A DNA stretch of 10,405 nt from an uncultured Peptococcaceae bacterium. Its GTDB lineage: Bacteria; Bacillota; Peptococcia; Peptococcales; Peptococcaceae. Positions 1 to 6,070 of the stretch are shown here, piece after piece. Below the pieces are notes generated by a model. That model ran no database searches. It worked only from the letters and a program-made list of their open reading frames with translations, and had not been told where the DNA came from. The number at the start of each line of letters is the position of its first letter. Positions within the stretch are counted from its first letter, which is position 1. Both the position numbers and the translations under genes were made by a program. Location of the stretch: assembly GCA_900556545.1 (NCBI GenBank), contig USPE01000052.1:1-10405 (forward strand), read 5' to 3'.

Positions 1-231
1 TCTGTCTTGCTGAACTGGACGTAGTCCAAAGTGAAGCAGACCGACAAGCAGATGTCTGCTGAAGGAGGGCAGGCAACAAACAATCTCCCGATTTGTGTTA
101 GCTGTAAATCGGTTACCATGGGCGTTTTACGTATAAAATGCAACAGGCGTAACAATAGATAACACAGTTAAGTTTAAAAACTCAACGGGCTGTGCCCATG
201 CTTTTTGCGATAATAATATGAAAGGTATCCT
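1..231. other. Left-edge region without a supported gene, containing several hairpins
   Basis: I see no convincing gene here. A plus-strand frame open from the edge stops at TGA 60-62 and would give only 19 residues, so it could be the tail of a gene lying outside the window. Four small inverted repeats follow one another: 35-41 with 54-60 (AGCAGAC/GTCTGCT), 88-94 with 106-112 (CCGATTT/AAATCGG), 122-129 with 134-141 (one G-T wobble), and 187-190 with 194-197 (GGGC/GCCC). This could be a structured RNA or an untranslated region, but it matches no RNA family I can recognise by eye (RNase P, tmRNA, 6S and SRP RNA were considered). Confidence 0.4.
176..206. terminator. Weak possible bidirectional terminator
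   Basis: A short stem, GGGC (187-190) and GCCC (194-197), has five A at 176-180 and five T at 202-206, so each strand reads a hairpin followed by a T-run. It lies just beyond the stop of the minus-strand gene at 232-1170 and may end its transcript. The stem is only 4 bp, and on both strands several bases separate stem and T-run, so this is tentative. Confidence 0.3.
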
Positions 232-1170
232 TTACTCCAATACCGGATGCAACTCACCGCTGCCGCTGTGGCCCCTGCTGTTGTTTTTACTGGACCAATG
301 GGAAGCGATAGGTTGATTGCTGGCAAAGGTCATGCCATCTTTGCTGGTTACAACCAGATAGATTTCATAGAGAATCTGGTCTTTTCGCTCTAAATAATCG
401 GAGAAGTCAGCCTGATAATGCAGCGGACTGTCTTCGTTGATGGATGCGGCAGCAACAACGTCACCTTCCGGAATTTTTCCGGCTTCCATTTGTGCGGTTG
501 GAGCCGGCACTGCTTGTTCAGCAGCGGATTCCGGTGTGCGGCTGTTTACTATCTCCATAGCACCGCCATTTACAACGATACATTCAACTTTGGCAATGTC
601 TTTTGCCTGAAGGGGCAGCGTTGCCTGCTGTGGCGTCAGGTAGATGTCCAGCTTTGTGTCTTCCCAGCCGCTGTCCAGCGGAATGATCAGATATTGCAGT
701 GGGTATTCCTCCTGCAGAGCTTCCTGACGCACACCATTGGCAGATTGGATGATCAAAGATGGTTGGATGGGTTCAACCGGGTCAATGAGCAATGTAGCCT
801 GATGATCGGCATCCATGGTTTGCTGGTAAGTTTTGCCGTTGGCAGTGATGCGGGCGATTAATGTTTCATTGTTTTTTAACTCTTTGGGTATGGCCTGCAT
901 GGTGACAGCCAGCTGATTGCCCTGTAGGGCATAGTTCAGAGACGTTTTGGAAAAAAGACTGGCCTGCTTGGTCAGCAGTTCCTGAATATTGTGTTCTTGT
1001 CCCGATATAGCGCTGTTTACGTTTCGCACATCATTGCGCAAGCTTTGGATGTTATTTTGTGTATCCTCCTGCAGATGGTTTACATCCTGCTGTAGTTGAT
1101 AGAGCTGAAAGGAATTCAGCGCCAGCATCCCTACCACACAAATGATTGCGATTTTTTCTTTGTGCTCCAT
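232..1170 (-). CDS. Membrane-anchored coiled-coil protein of unknown function
   Basis: This encodes 312 residues and I do not recognise the family. The start is supported by a strong ribosome site, AGGGGGG at 1178-1184 on the minus strand, about 7 bases before ATG. Residues 1-6 are charged (MEHKEK). Residues 7-21 are hydrophobic and lack a lipobox cysteine, so they most likely form an uncleaved signal anchor with the rest outside the cytoplasm. Residues about 22-70 are rich in Gln, Asn, Leu and Val with a heptad-like pattern, suggesting a coiled coil and self-association. The remainder is mostly hydrophilic with beta-type stretches, an Ala/Pro/Glu-rich linker around 213-240 and a Ser/Gly/Asn-rich end. 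No catalytic motif is visible. The gene stands alone and diverges from lon, with its own promoter at 1219-1247. A cell-envelope structural or assembly role is only a guess. Confidence 0.8.
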   Translation of the reverse strand: MEHKEKIAIICVVGMLALNSFQLYQLQQDVNHLQEDTQNNIQSLRNDVRNVNSAISGQEHNIQELLTKQASLFSKTSLNYALQGNQLAVTMQAIPKELKNNETLIARITANGKTYQQTMDADHQATLLIDPVEPIQPSLIIQSANGVRQEALQEEYPLQYLIIPLDSGWEDTKLDIYLTPQQATLPLQAKDIAKVECIVVNGGAMEIVNSRTPESAAEQAVPAPTAQMEAGKIPEGDVVAAASINEDSPLHYQADFSDYLERKDQILYEIYLVVTSKDGMTFASNQPIASHWSSKNNSRGHSGSGELHPVLE

Positions 1171-1218
1171 AGAAAATCCCCCCTGTAAAAATGATAATCA
1201 AAAATAATAACTAATTTT

Positions 1219-1247
1219 ATGATAGCATACCCAAGGGCGTTTGTCTT
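1219..1247 (-). promoter_or_regulatory. Sigma-A-type promoter for the minus-strand coiled-coil gene
   Basis: On the minus strand, AAGACA (-35, plus positions 1242-1247) is separated by 17 bases from TATCAT (-10, 1219-1224). The -10 is preceded by TG one base upstream, an extended -10. The -10 matches consensus at 5 of 6 positions and the -35 at 4 of 6. It lies about 50 bases upstream of the start codon. Confidence 0.6.
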
Positions 1248-1299
1248 TTTTATTTTTACTGGTTTTGCTGGAAAACGTGCTGTAAACCGGTAGCCGATT

Positions 1300-1327
1300 A
1301 GGTACTTTTTATGACTATAAAATACCT
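1300..1327. repeat. Imperfect palindrome between divergent genes
   Basis: AGGTA (1300-1304) and TTTTAT (1307-1312) pair with ATAAAA (1317-1322) and TACCT (1323-1327). This gives 11 paired bases around a 4-base loop with a 2-base bulge. It sits between the divergent coiled-coil gene and lon. There is no T-run directly after it on the plus strand, so it is more likely an operator or a transcript hairpin than a terminator. Its function is unknown. Confidence 0.4.
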
Positions 1328-1389
1328 GGGCAAGAAAAAGGAGTTTTTTAGTCGATTGGTGAAATAAACAGAGAAAAATAGTTCCATTT

Positions 1390-1418
1390 TTGATAATTTT
1401 GTACGAAAAAAGTAGAAA
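1390..1418 (+). promoter_or_regulatory. Candidate sigma-A promoter for lon
   Basis: TTGATA (1390-1395, 5 of 6 to consensus) is spaced 17 bases from TAGAAA (1413-1418, 4 of 6). A second candidate is TTGCAT (1433-1438) with TAAACT (1456-1461), also spaced 17, which would overlap the CtsR-like repeat. The region is very AT-rich, so chance matches are expected, and the choice between them is open. Confidence 0.35.
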
Positions 1419-1442
1419 AATTCATATTTTAGTTGCATATTT

Positions 1443-1459
1443 TGTCAAAAATCGTTAAA
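1443..1459 (+). promoter_or_regulatory. CtsR-like heat-shock operator upstream of lon
   Basis: Two heptamers, TGTCAAA (1443-1449) and CGTTAAA (1453-1459), are separated by AAT. The CtsR operator of Bacillota is a direct repeat of RGTCAAA with a 3-base spacer whose middle base is A. This site fits the spacing and spacer and matches 11 of 14 half-site positions. It lies 42 bases before the lon start, inside the likely promoter region. Repression by CtsR would be logical for a stress protease, but this is inferred from one imperfect site. Confidence 0.4.
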
Positions 1460-1500
1460 CTGGAATTTACGTAAAATGATGAGAGATAAGAGGGATTTGT

Positions 1501-3888
1501 ATGACAGATTATATAGAAGATGTGTTGCTGGAGGATGGGCAGCAGGAAAAAACATTAGAGGATATTCTTCCTGCTGAAGTGTCGGAAGCAGCAGTGATTC
1601 CATTGCGTGGAATGTTAATTTTTCCGAATACGGAAAGTCACTTGGATTTGGGACGCAAATTTTCCATTCAGGCTGCTCAGGAAAGCGCCCGCAACAACAC
1701 AGAGGTATTGCTGGCTGTGCAGAAAAATGCCAATTCCAATTTGCCGGAAGGCGATGATTTGTATGACATTGCGGTGATGGCTAAAATTAAGAGAACCATC
1801 AATTTGCCCACAGAGGGTATGCGGGTGCTGGTGACCGGTTTGTATCCGGTTAAAGTAAAGGAATACCGGATTGATGAAGACATGATACGAGCCACCTATG
1901 AAACATTGCCGGAACCTGTATATGATGAAGAAGGTTTGGAAGTAAAGGTTCGTGCATTGCGGCATCAGTTTGAAGGGTATCTGAAACGGAGCAGCCGCAT
2001 TGGCGGAGAGCAGCTGAATCAGATCATGGATGCCAAGCCGCTGACACGCCAGTTAGACCAGATGTGCAGCTTTTTGAATGTCAGTCTGGAAGAACGGTAT
2101 GGGCTGCTGGCACAGCAGGATGTGGAGGCGCGTATCGACAGAATGCTGGAGCTGATTATCCGGGAAAGTAGCTTTGCCGAACTGGAACGGGAGCTGGGCG
2201 AAAAGGTAAAGGCGCAGGTGGATAAAAGCCAGCGGGAATATTATTTGCGGGAAAAGATGAAAGTAATCAGTGATGAACTGGGAGAAGGGGAAAGCCGATC
2301 CGAAGAGATTCACGCATTTAAAGAAAAATTGGAAAGTTTGCAGCTGGACGAGGCTGTTCATCAGAAGATTGAAAAGAGCATCAATCAGCTTTTGAAAATC
2401 AGCAGTATGTCTCCTGAATATTCGGTACTGCGCAATTATGTGGAAACCGTTCTGGATTTACCATGGAATCGTTACAGTGAGGATTGTCTGGATATTAAGT
2501 ATGCAGAAGAAATTTTAAACAGAGATCATTATGGTTTGGAAAAAGTAAAGGAGCGCATTCTGGAATCGTTGGCAGTGCGGCAGATGCGCAATGATAATAA
2601 AGGTTCCATTCTTTGTCTGGTAGGCCCTCCCGGGGTGGGCAAAACTTCTTTGGCCCATTCCATCGCCGAAGCGCTCAACCGCAAATATGTGCGGATTTCT
2701 CTGGGCGGCGTGCGTGATGAGGCGGAAATCCGCGGGCATCGGCGTACCTATGTGGGCGCTATGCCGGGCCGGATTATTCGCGGCATGGTGGAAGCCGGCA
2801 CAGCCAATCCGGTATTTTTGATGGATGAAATTGATAAAATGACCACCGATTTCCGCGGCGATCCATCTTCTGCTTTATTAGAAGTTTTGGATCCTGCACA
2901 GAATAACACGTTCAGCGATCATTTTATTGAATTGCCCTTTGATTTGTCCCATGTATTATTTATTACCACAGCCAATTCGCTGCAGACCATTTCTCAGCCA
3001 TTGCTGGACAGAATGGAAGTTATCGAGATATCCAGCTATATCGAGGATGAAAAGGTGCAGATTGCCCAGCGGTATTTACTGCCAAAACAACTGAAAGAGC
3101 ATGGTTTGGATGAAAAACAGATGTACATTTCAGCCAATACCCTTCTGCAGATTGTTCGCGATTACACCAGAGAAGCCGGTGTGCGTAATCTGGAACGGCA
3201 GCTGGCTACCATTTGCCGAAAAGCAACCCGCGAAATTTTGGAAAGAAACAAAAAACGGGTAAGAATTGATTTGCACAATCTGGAACGGTATCTGGGCAAG
3301 CCAAAATATTTGCGCAATTTGGAAGATTTGCAGGATGAAGTGGGTAAAGTAACCGGTATGGCTTGGACATCGGTAGGCGGGGAAACGCTGAATATTGAAG
3401 TTAATACCTTCCCGGGCAAGAGTGAGCTGCTGCTGACGGGGCAGATGGGCGATGTGATGACAGAATCTGCCCGTCTTGGCTTGAGCTATATCCGCAGCAT
3501 TGGCGACAGTTTGCAGATTGCACCGGAATTTTTTGATAAGCACAGTATCCATATTCACATTCCGGAAGGTGCTACGCCAAAAGACGGCCCTTCGGCGGGG
3601 ATATCCATGGCGACAGCGGTGATTTCTGCGATTACCAAACGGCCTGTGCATAAAGAATTTGCCATGACAGGGGAATTAACACTGCGCGGTAAGGTACTGC
3701 CGGTGGGCGGCATTCGGGAAAAAGTACTGGCAGCCTACAGAGCAGGATGCAGCAAAATTATTCTGCCGCAGAACAATTTAAAGGATGTTGAAGAAATTCC
3801 TATGGACGTTCAAAAACAGCTGGAATTTTATCCGGTGCAGACGTTACAGCAGGTATTGGAATTGGCTTTGGCGGAGGTAACAGTATGA
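1501..3888 (+). CDS. lon: ATP-dependent serine protease Lon
   Basis: Lon is a cytoplasmic hexameric AAA+ protease that unfolds and degrades damaged and short-lived regulatory proteins. The protein has 795 residues, close to the usual 770-810. An N-terminal substrate-recognition domain (about 30-220) leads through a coiled-coil linker to the ATPase domain. The Walker A motif GPPGVGKTS is at 375-383 and Walker B has D442-E443 in MDEID. The C-terminal protease domain carries Ser698 in DGPSAG and Lys741 in GGIREKV. Their 43-residue spacing equals that of the E. coli catalytic dyad (S679/K722). The start is set by AAGAGGG at 1488-1494, six bases before ATG. The gene ends in a 4-base ATGA overlap with ysxC, indicating translational coupling; lon-ysxC pairing is well known in Bacillota. 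An acidic N-terminal extension of about 28 residues precedes the first conserved strand. A CtsR-like site lies upstream. Confidence 0.98.
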   Translation: MTDYIEDVLLEDGQQEKTLEDILPAEVSEAAVIPLRGMLIFPNTESHLDLGRKFSIQAAQESARNNTEVLLAVQKNANSNLPEGDDLYDIAVMAKIKRTINLPTEGMRVLVTGLYPVKVKEYRIDEDMIRATYETLPEPVYDEEGLEVKVRALRHQFEGYLKRSSRIGGEQLNQIMDAKPLTRQLDQMCSFLNVSLEERYGLLAQQDVEARIDRMLELIIRESSFAELERELGEKVKAQVDKSQREYYLREKMKVISDELGEGESRSEEIHAFKEKLESLQLDEAVHQKIEKSINQLLKISSMSPEYSVLRNYVETVLDLPWNRYSEDCLDIKYAEEILNRDHYGLEKVKERILESLAVRQMRNDNKGSILCLVGPPGVGKTSLAHSIAEALNRKYVRISLGGVRDEAEIRGHRRTYVGAMPGRIIRGMVEAGTANPVFLMDEIDKMTTDFRGDPSSALLEVLDPAQNNTFSDHFIELPFDLSHVLFITTANSLQTISQPLLDRMEVIEISSYIEDEKVQIAQRYLLPKQLKEHGLDEKQMYISANTLLQIVRDYTREAGVRNLERQLATICRKATREILERNKKRVRIDLHNLERYLGKPKYLRNLEDLQDEVGKVTGMAWTSVGGETLNIEVNTFPGKSELLLTGQMGDVMTESARLGLSYIRSIGDSLQIAPEFFDKHSIHIHIPEGATPKDGPSAGISMATAVISAITKRPVHKEFAMTGELTLRGKVLPVGGIREKVLAAYRAGCSKIILPQNNLKDVEEIPMDVQKQLEFYPVQTLQQVLELALAEVTV

Positions 3889-4487
3889 TTATAAAAAATG
3901 CCGAGTTTGTCATCAGCGCCGTTGGTCCCAAACAGTATCCCAGCGATAATTTGCCGGAGATTGCTTTGGCAGGACGCTCCAATGTGGGTAAATCTTCTCT
4001 GATCAATAAATTTATCAATCGGAAGAATCTTGCCCGCACCAGTAGTAAGCCGGGAAAAACCCAGACGCTGAATTATTATCGAATCAACAACGATTTGTTT
4101 TATTTTGTAGATTTGCCCGGCTATGGGTTTGCTCAGGTTAGTCAGTCTATCAAGGAAAAATGGGGCAGATTTATTGATGATTATTTAACCAAGCGGGAAA
4201 CTTTGACCGGTGTAATTCAGCTGGTAGACTTGCGTCATCCGCCCAGTAAGGACGATATTGCCATGTACGACTGGCTGATGCATATGCATCATGATGTATT
4301 GGTGGTGGCCACCAAATGCGATAAAATATCCAAAGGCCAGTGGCAGAAGCATGTCAAACAGGTGCGGGAAGGGTTAAAAGCAGATAAAAGCCAGCAGATT
4401 TTGGTATTTTCTGCAGAAACCGGACAAGGCCTGGAAGAATTGCATCAGTGGGTGGAAGCCCATATTACCAGAGAAGTTATTGAATAA
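3885..4487 (+). CDS. ysxC: Ribosome biogenesis GTP-binding protein YsxC/EngB
   Basis: YsxC (EngB, YihA) is a TrmE-Era-EngA-type GTPase that acts in late assembly of the large ribosomal subunit and is essential in many bacteria. The 200-residue length is typical. All G motifs are visible: G1 GRSNVGKSS at 30-38 with Lys36, switch I with KPGKTQT around 55-61, G3 DLPGYG at 76-81, G4 TKCDK at 143-147 and G5 SAETGQG starting at 176. The start ATG overlaps the lon stop codon (ATGA) and has GGAGG at 3873-3877, eight bases upstream, inside lon. The two genes are therefore almost certainly cotranscribed. A strong hairpin terminator begins about 20 bases after the stop codon and closes the operon. Confidence 0.97.
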   Translation: MIIKNAEFVISAVGPKQYPSDNLPEIALAGRSNVGKSSLINKFINRKNLARTSSKPGKTQTLNYYRINNDLFYFVDLPGYGFAQVSQSIKEKWGRFIDDYLTKRETLTGVIQLVDLRHPPSKDDIAMYDWLMHMHHDVLVVATKCDKISKGQWQKHVKQVREGLKADKSQQILVFSAETGQGLEELHQWVEAHITREVIE

Positions 4488-4508
4488 AAGAGAAATAAAA
4501 ACAAAATC

Positions 4509-4554
4509 AGAGCAGTTTGCGGTGTCAAAGGCATTGCGGACTGCTCTTTTATTT
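4509..4554 (+). terminator. Terminator of the lon-ysxC operon (repeat copy 1)
   Basis: A 12-pair stem is formed by 4509-4520 and 4536-4547, with two G-T wobbles, and is followed by a TTTATTT tract. It is a textbook intrinsic terminator placed right after ysxC. Positions 4512-4550 match 5928-5966 at 34 of 39 bases, so this is one of a pair flanking the ATPase gene. The match includes the unpaired loop, which would not be expected from convergence on terminator shape alone. Confidence 0.85.
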
Positions 4555-4652
4555 GGGAAAATTTGTTGGCACAGCATTGATAATAGTATGTATTATAACC
4601 GTAAAAAGCATGACATTTTATAAGGTTTTTAAGGTTAAACCTGAAAAACTAT

Positions 4653-4681
4653 TTGTAATGGGGAAGTTTTTGGGGTATACT
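4653..4681 (+). promoter_or_regulatory. Sigma-A-type promoter of the AAA ATPase gene
   Basis: TTGTAA (4653-4658) and TATACT (4676-4681) are separated by exactly 17 bases and match consensus at 4 and 5 of 6 positions. They lie just upstream of the ribosome site and after the ysxC terminator, so the ATPase gene is probably a separate transcription unit with a short leader. Confidence 0.65.
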
Positions 4682-4690
4682 ATAGATTGT

Positions 4691-4696
4691 AGGGGG
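4691..4696 (+). promoter_or_regulatory. Ribosome binding site that decides the ATPase start
   Basis: AGGGGG ends 2 bases before the ATG at 4699 but 8 bases before the ATG at 4705. The second spacing is normal and the first is too short, so translation most likely begins at 4705, two codons into the longest reading frame. Confidence 0.7.
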
Positions 4697-4704
4697 CGAT
4701 GAAT

Positions 4705-5904
4705 ATGATTGATAGACCGGATTATATTAATGCGATTACACCGTTCATTGATGTGCCTGTGGTAAAAATTCTTGCCGGTATTCGGCGATGTGGCAAATCC
4801 ACAATTTTTGAGATGTTGAAGCAAGAACTTTTAAATCGCGGTATTTCGGAAGAACGAATCATTATGAAGAAGTATACGGAAATGGATATTCCCGAAGACA
4901 TTACGGCAAAGAGCATGTATGATGAGCTGGTTGCTGCCATTGCTGGAAAAGGCCGTTGCTACCTTCTCCTTGATGAGTTGCAGGAAGTAGAGGGTTGGGA
5001 GCGAGCAATCAATTCCCTGCTGGAGGGTGCGGATGTGGATATTTATGTAACTGGCTCTAATTCAAAGCTGATGTCCAGTGAGATTTCGACCTATCTTACA
5101 GGGCGGTATGTGACTATTCCCGTCTATACATTGTCGTTCAAAGAATATCTTGCATTTAAAACTGGAAGCACACAATCTCGTGATCAATTACTTCAGGAGT
5201 ATATTCGTTTTGGCGGATTTCCGATCATTGCAAATGGTCAATTTGATGAACAGTCAGCCTATCAGATTGTGAATGGTATCTATCATACAATCGTTTCCAG
5301 AGATATTGTGAGGCGGCATCGAATCAAGCGGCAGGATCTATTCGACCGTGTGGTGCGGTATGTCATTGAGAATATGGGGAAAACCTTCTCTGCCAGTTCT
5401 GTGTCCAAGTTCCTGAAGAGTGAACACCGGACAATTTCGGTGGAATCTATTTATAATTATCTGCGTTGGCTGGAGCAGGCATTTATCATTTATCCCTGCC
5501 GTCGATATGATATTCAGGGAAAGACCATTCTGAAAACACAGGAAAAATACTATCTGGGCGATATTGCGCTCAAGTACAGTCTTCTCGGCTATAACCGCAA
5601 AATGTTGGATGGCGCCATTGAGAATATTGTGTTCTTGGAAATGAAACGCCGTGGTTATGATGTTTTCATCGGCAAAGACGGCACAAAGGAGATTGACTTT
5701 ATTGGTGTTCTGCGGGATGAGCGAGTTTATGTTCAGGTTTGTGTGCAGATCCCAGAAAATTCTCAGCGGGAAGTAGAAAACCTCATGGAAATCAAGGATC
5801 ATTATCCCAAATATGTGGTGACAGCCAATCCTATGGATGTTGGCATTGAAAACGGAATCAAAATTGTACATCTTGCGGATTTTCTTCTAAATGAAACCTG
5901 GTAA
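4705..5904 (+). CDS. AAA_14 / DUF4143-type ATPase
   Basis: The protein has 399 residues and the layout of the widespread AAA_14-DUF4143 ATPase family, whose cellular role is poorly defined. The N-terminal ATPase has a Walker A-like GIRRCGKST (25-33, Lys31) and a Walker B LLLDELQE with Asp90-Glu91. It is followed by the sensor-like segment VTGSNSKL and the family-typical LTGRY...LSFKEYL stretch. A winged-helix-like middle (around 210-270) leads to a C-terminal region resembling a PD-(D/E)XK nuclease fold. There, EIDF (329-332) and YVQV (342-345) sit at the expected spacing, but Gln344 is followed by Val where an active enzyme often has Lys, so nuclease activity is doubtful. It has its own promoter and no functional partner nearby. 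CTT/CTC make up roughly 14 of about 33 leucine codons, far more than in lon. With the flanking repeats, this suggests horizontal acquisition. Confidence 0.9.
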   Translation: MIDRPDYINAITPFIDVPVVKILAGIRRCGKSTIFEMLKQELLNRGISEERIIMKKYTEMDIPEDITAKSMYDELVAAIAGKGRCYLLLDELQEVEGWERAINSLLEGADVDIYVTGSNSKLMSSEISTYLTGRYVTIPVYTLSFKEYLAFKTGSTQSRDQLLQEYIRFGGFPIIANGQFDEQSAYQIVNGIYHTIVSRDIVRRHRIKRQDLFDRVVRYVIENMGKTFSASSVSKFLKSEHRTISVESIYNYLRWLEQAFIIYPCRRYDIQGKTILKTQEKYYLGDIALKYSLLGYNRKMLDGAIENIVFLEMKRRGYDVFIGKDGTKEIDFIGVLRDERVYVQVCVQIPENSQREVENLMEIKDHYPKYVVTANPMDVGIENGIKIVHLADFLLNETW

Positions 5905-5921
5905 TATAGAACAATCAATTT

Positions 5922-5975
5922 AAAAAGGCAGTTTGCGATGTTGAAGGCATTGTAGACTGCTCTTTTTATTTTTCT
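5922..5975 (+). terminator. Terminator of the ATPase gene (repeat copy 2)
   Basis: A stem is formed by 5927-5936 and the 3' arm ending with CTGCT at 5957-5961, with G-T wobbles. It is flanked by five A on the left and followed by TTTTTATTTTT. It starts about 20 bases after the ATPase stop codon and is the second, 87 percent identical copy of the ysxC terminator hairpin. The outer A/T runs could extend the stem. Confidence 0.8.
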
Positions 5976-5998
5976 GAAAATTTTGCTGTGTTTCCCTC

Positions 5999-6027
5999 TT
6001 TACTTTGCTGCTTTAGTGTGATAAAAT
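5999..6027 (+). promoter_or_regulatory. Promoter of the ABC transporter operon
   Basis: TTTACT (5999-6004) and TAAAAT (6022-6027) are spaced 17 bases, matching consensus at 4 and 5 of 6 positions. The site lies after the ATPase terminator and about 44 bases before the start codon of the binding protein, so it should drive the four-gene uptake operon. I see no obvious operator or riboswitch in the short leader. Confidence 0.6.
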
Positions 6028-6057
6028 ACTAAACAGATTAACAACGAAATTGAGGTT

Positions 6058-6064
6058 GGAGGAG
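6058..6064 (+). promoter_or_regulatory. Ribosome binding site that fixes the binding-protein start
   Basis: GGAGGAG lies six bases before ATG 6071. A TTG at 6050 in the same frame would add seven charged residues before the signal peptide and would place this site inside the gene. ATG 6071 gives a normal lipoprotein signal sequence. Confidence 0.85.
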
Positions 6065-6070
6065 AAACGT

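Larger units (their letters stand above)
4512..5966 (+). repeat. Direct-repeat-bracketed unit: terminator copy, ATPase gene, terminator copy
   Basis: The 39-base segments 4512-4550 and 5928-5966 are direct repeats with 34 identities; all five differences are transitions. Changes in the 3' arm keep pairing through G-T wobble, so both copies still fold. Weaker similarity continues for about 20 bases to the right of each copy (ATTT, GAAAATTT). The left flanks are unrelated. Everything between the copies is the ATPase gene and its promoter. This could reflect insertion of a cassette that carried its own terminator, duplication on insertion followed by divergence, or two members of a dispersed terminator-like repeat family. 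Confidence 0.6.

Noticed and set aside
1..119. Minus-strand frame open from ATG 119 to the left edge
   Set aside because: There is no ribosome site, the product resembles no known protein start, and an opposite-strand frame is open over part of the same stretch.
418..861. Plus-strand open frame of 147 codons
   Set aside because: It lies antisense within the coiled-coil gene, has no ribosome site and gives a Cys/Phe-rich product unlike a real protein.
3130..3651. Minus-strand open frame of 173 codons inside lon
   Set aside because: It is antisense to the highly conserved protease domain of lon, which explains its length.
4517..4702. Plus-strand open frame of 61 codons between ysxC and the ATPase gene
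   Set aside because: It begins inside the ysxC terminator, runs across the ATPase promoter and ribosome site, and has no ribosome site of its own.
5338..5871. Minus-strand open frame of 177 codons inside the ATPase gene
   Set aside because: It is antisense to a well-supported family protein and has no recognisable features.
6050..6070. TTG start for the binding protein that adds seven residues
   Set aside because: The strong ribosome site GGAGGAG at 6058-6064 would be inside the gene, and ATG 6071 gives a normal lipoprotein signal peptide.
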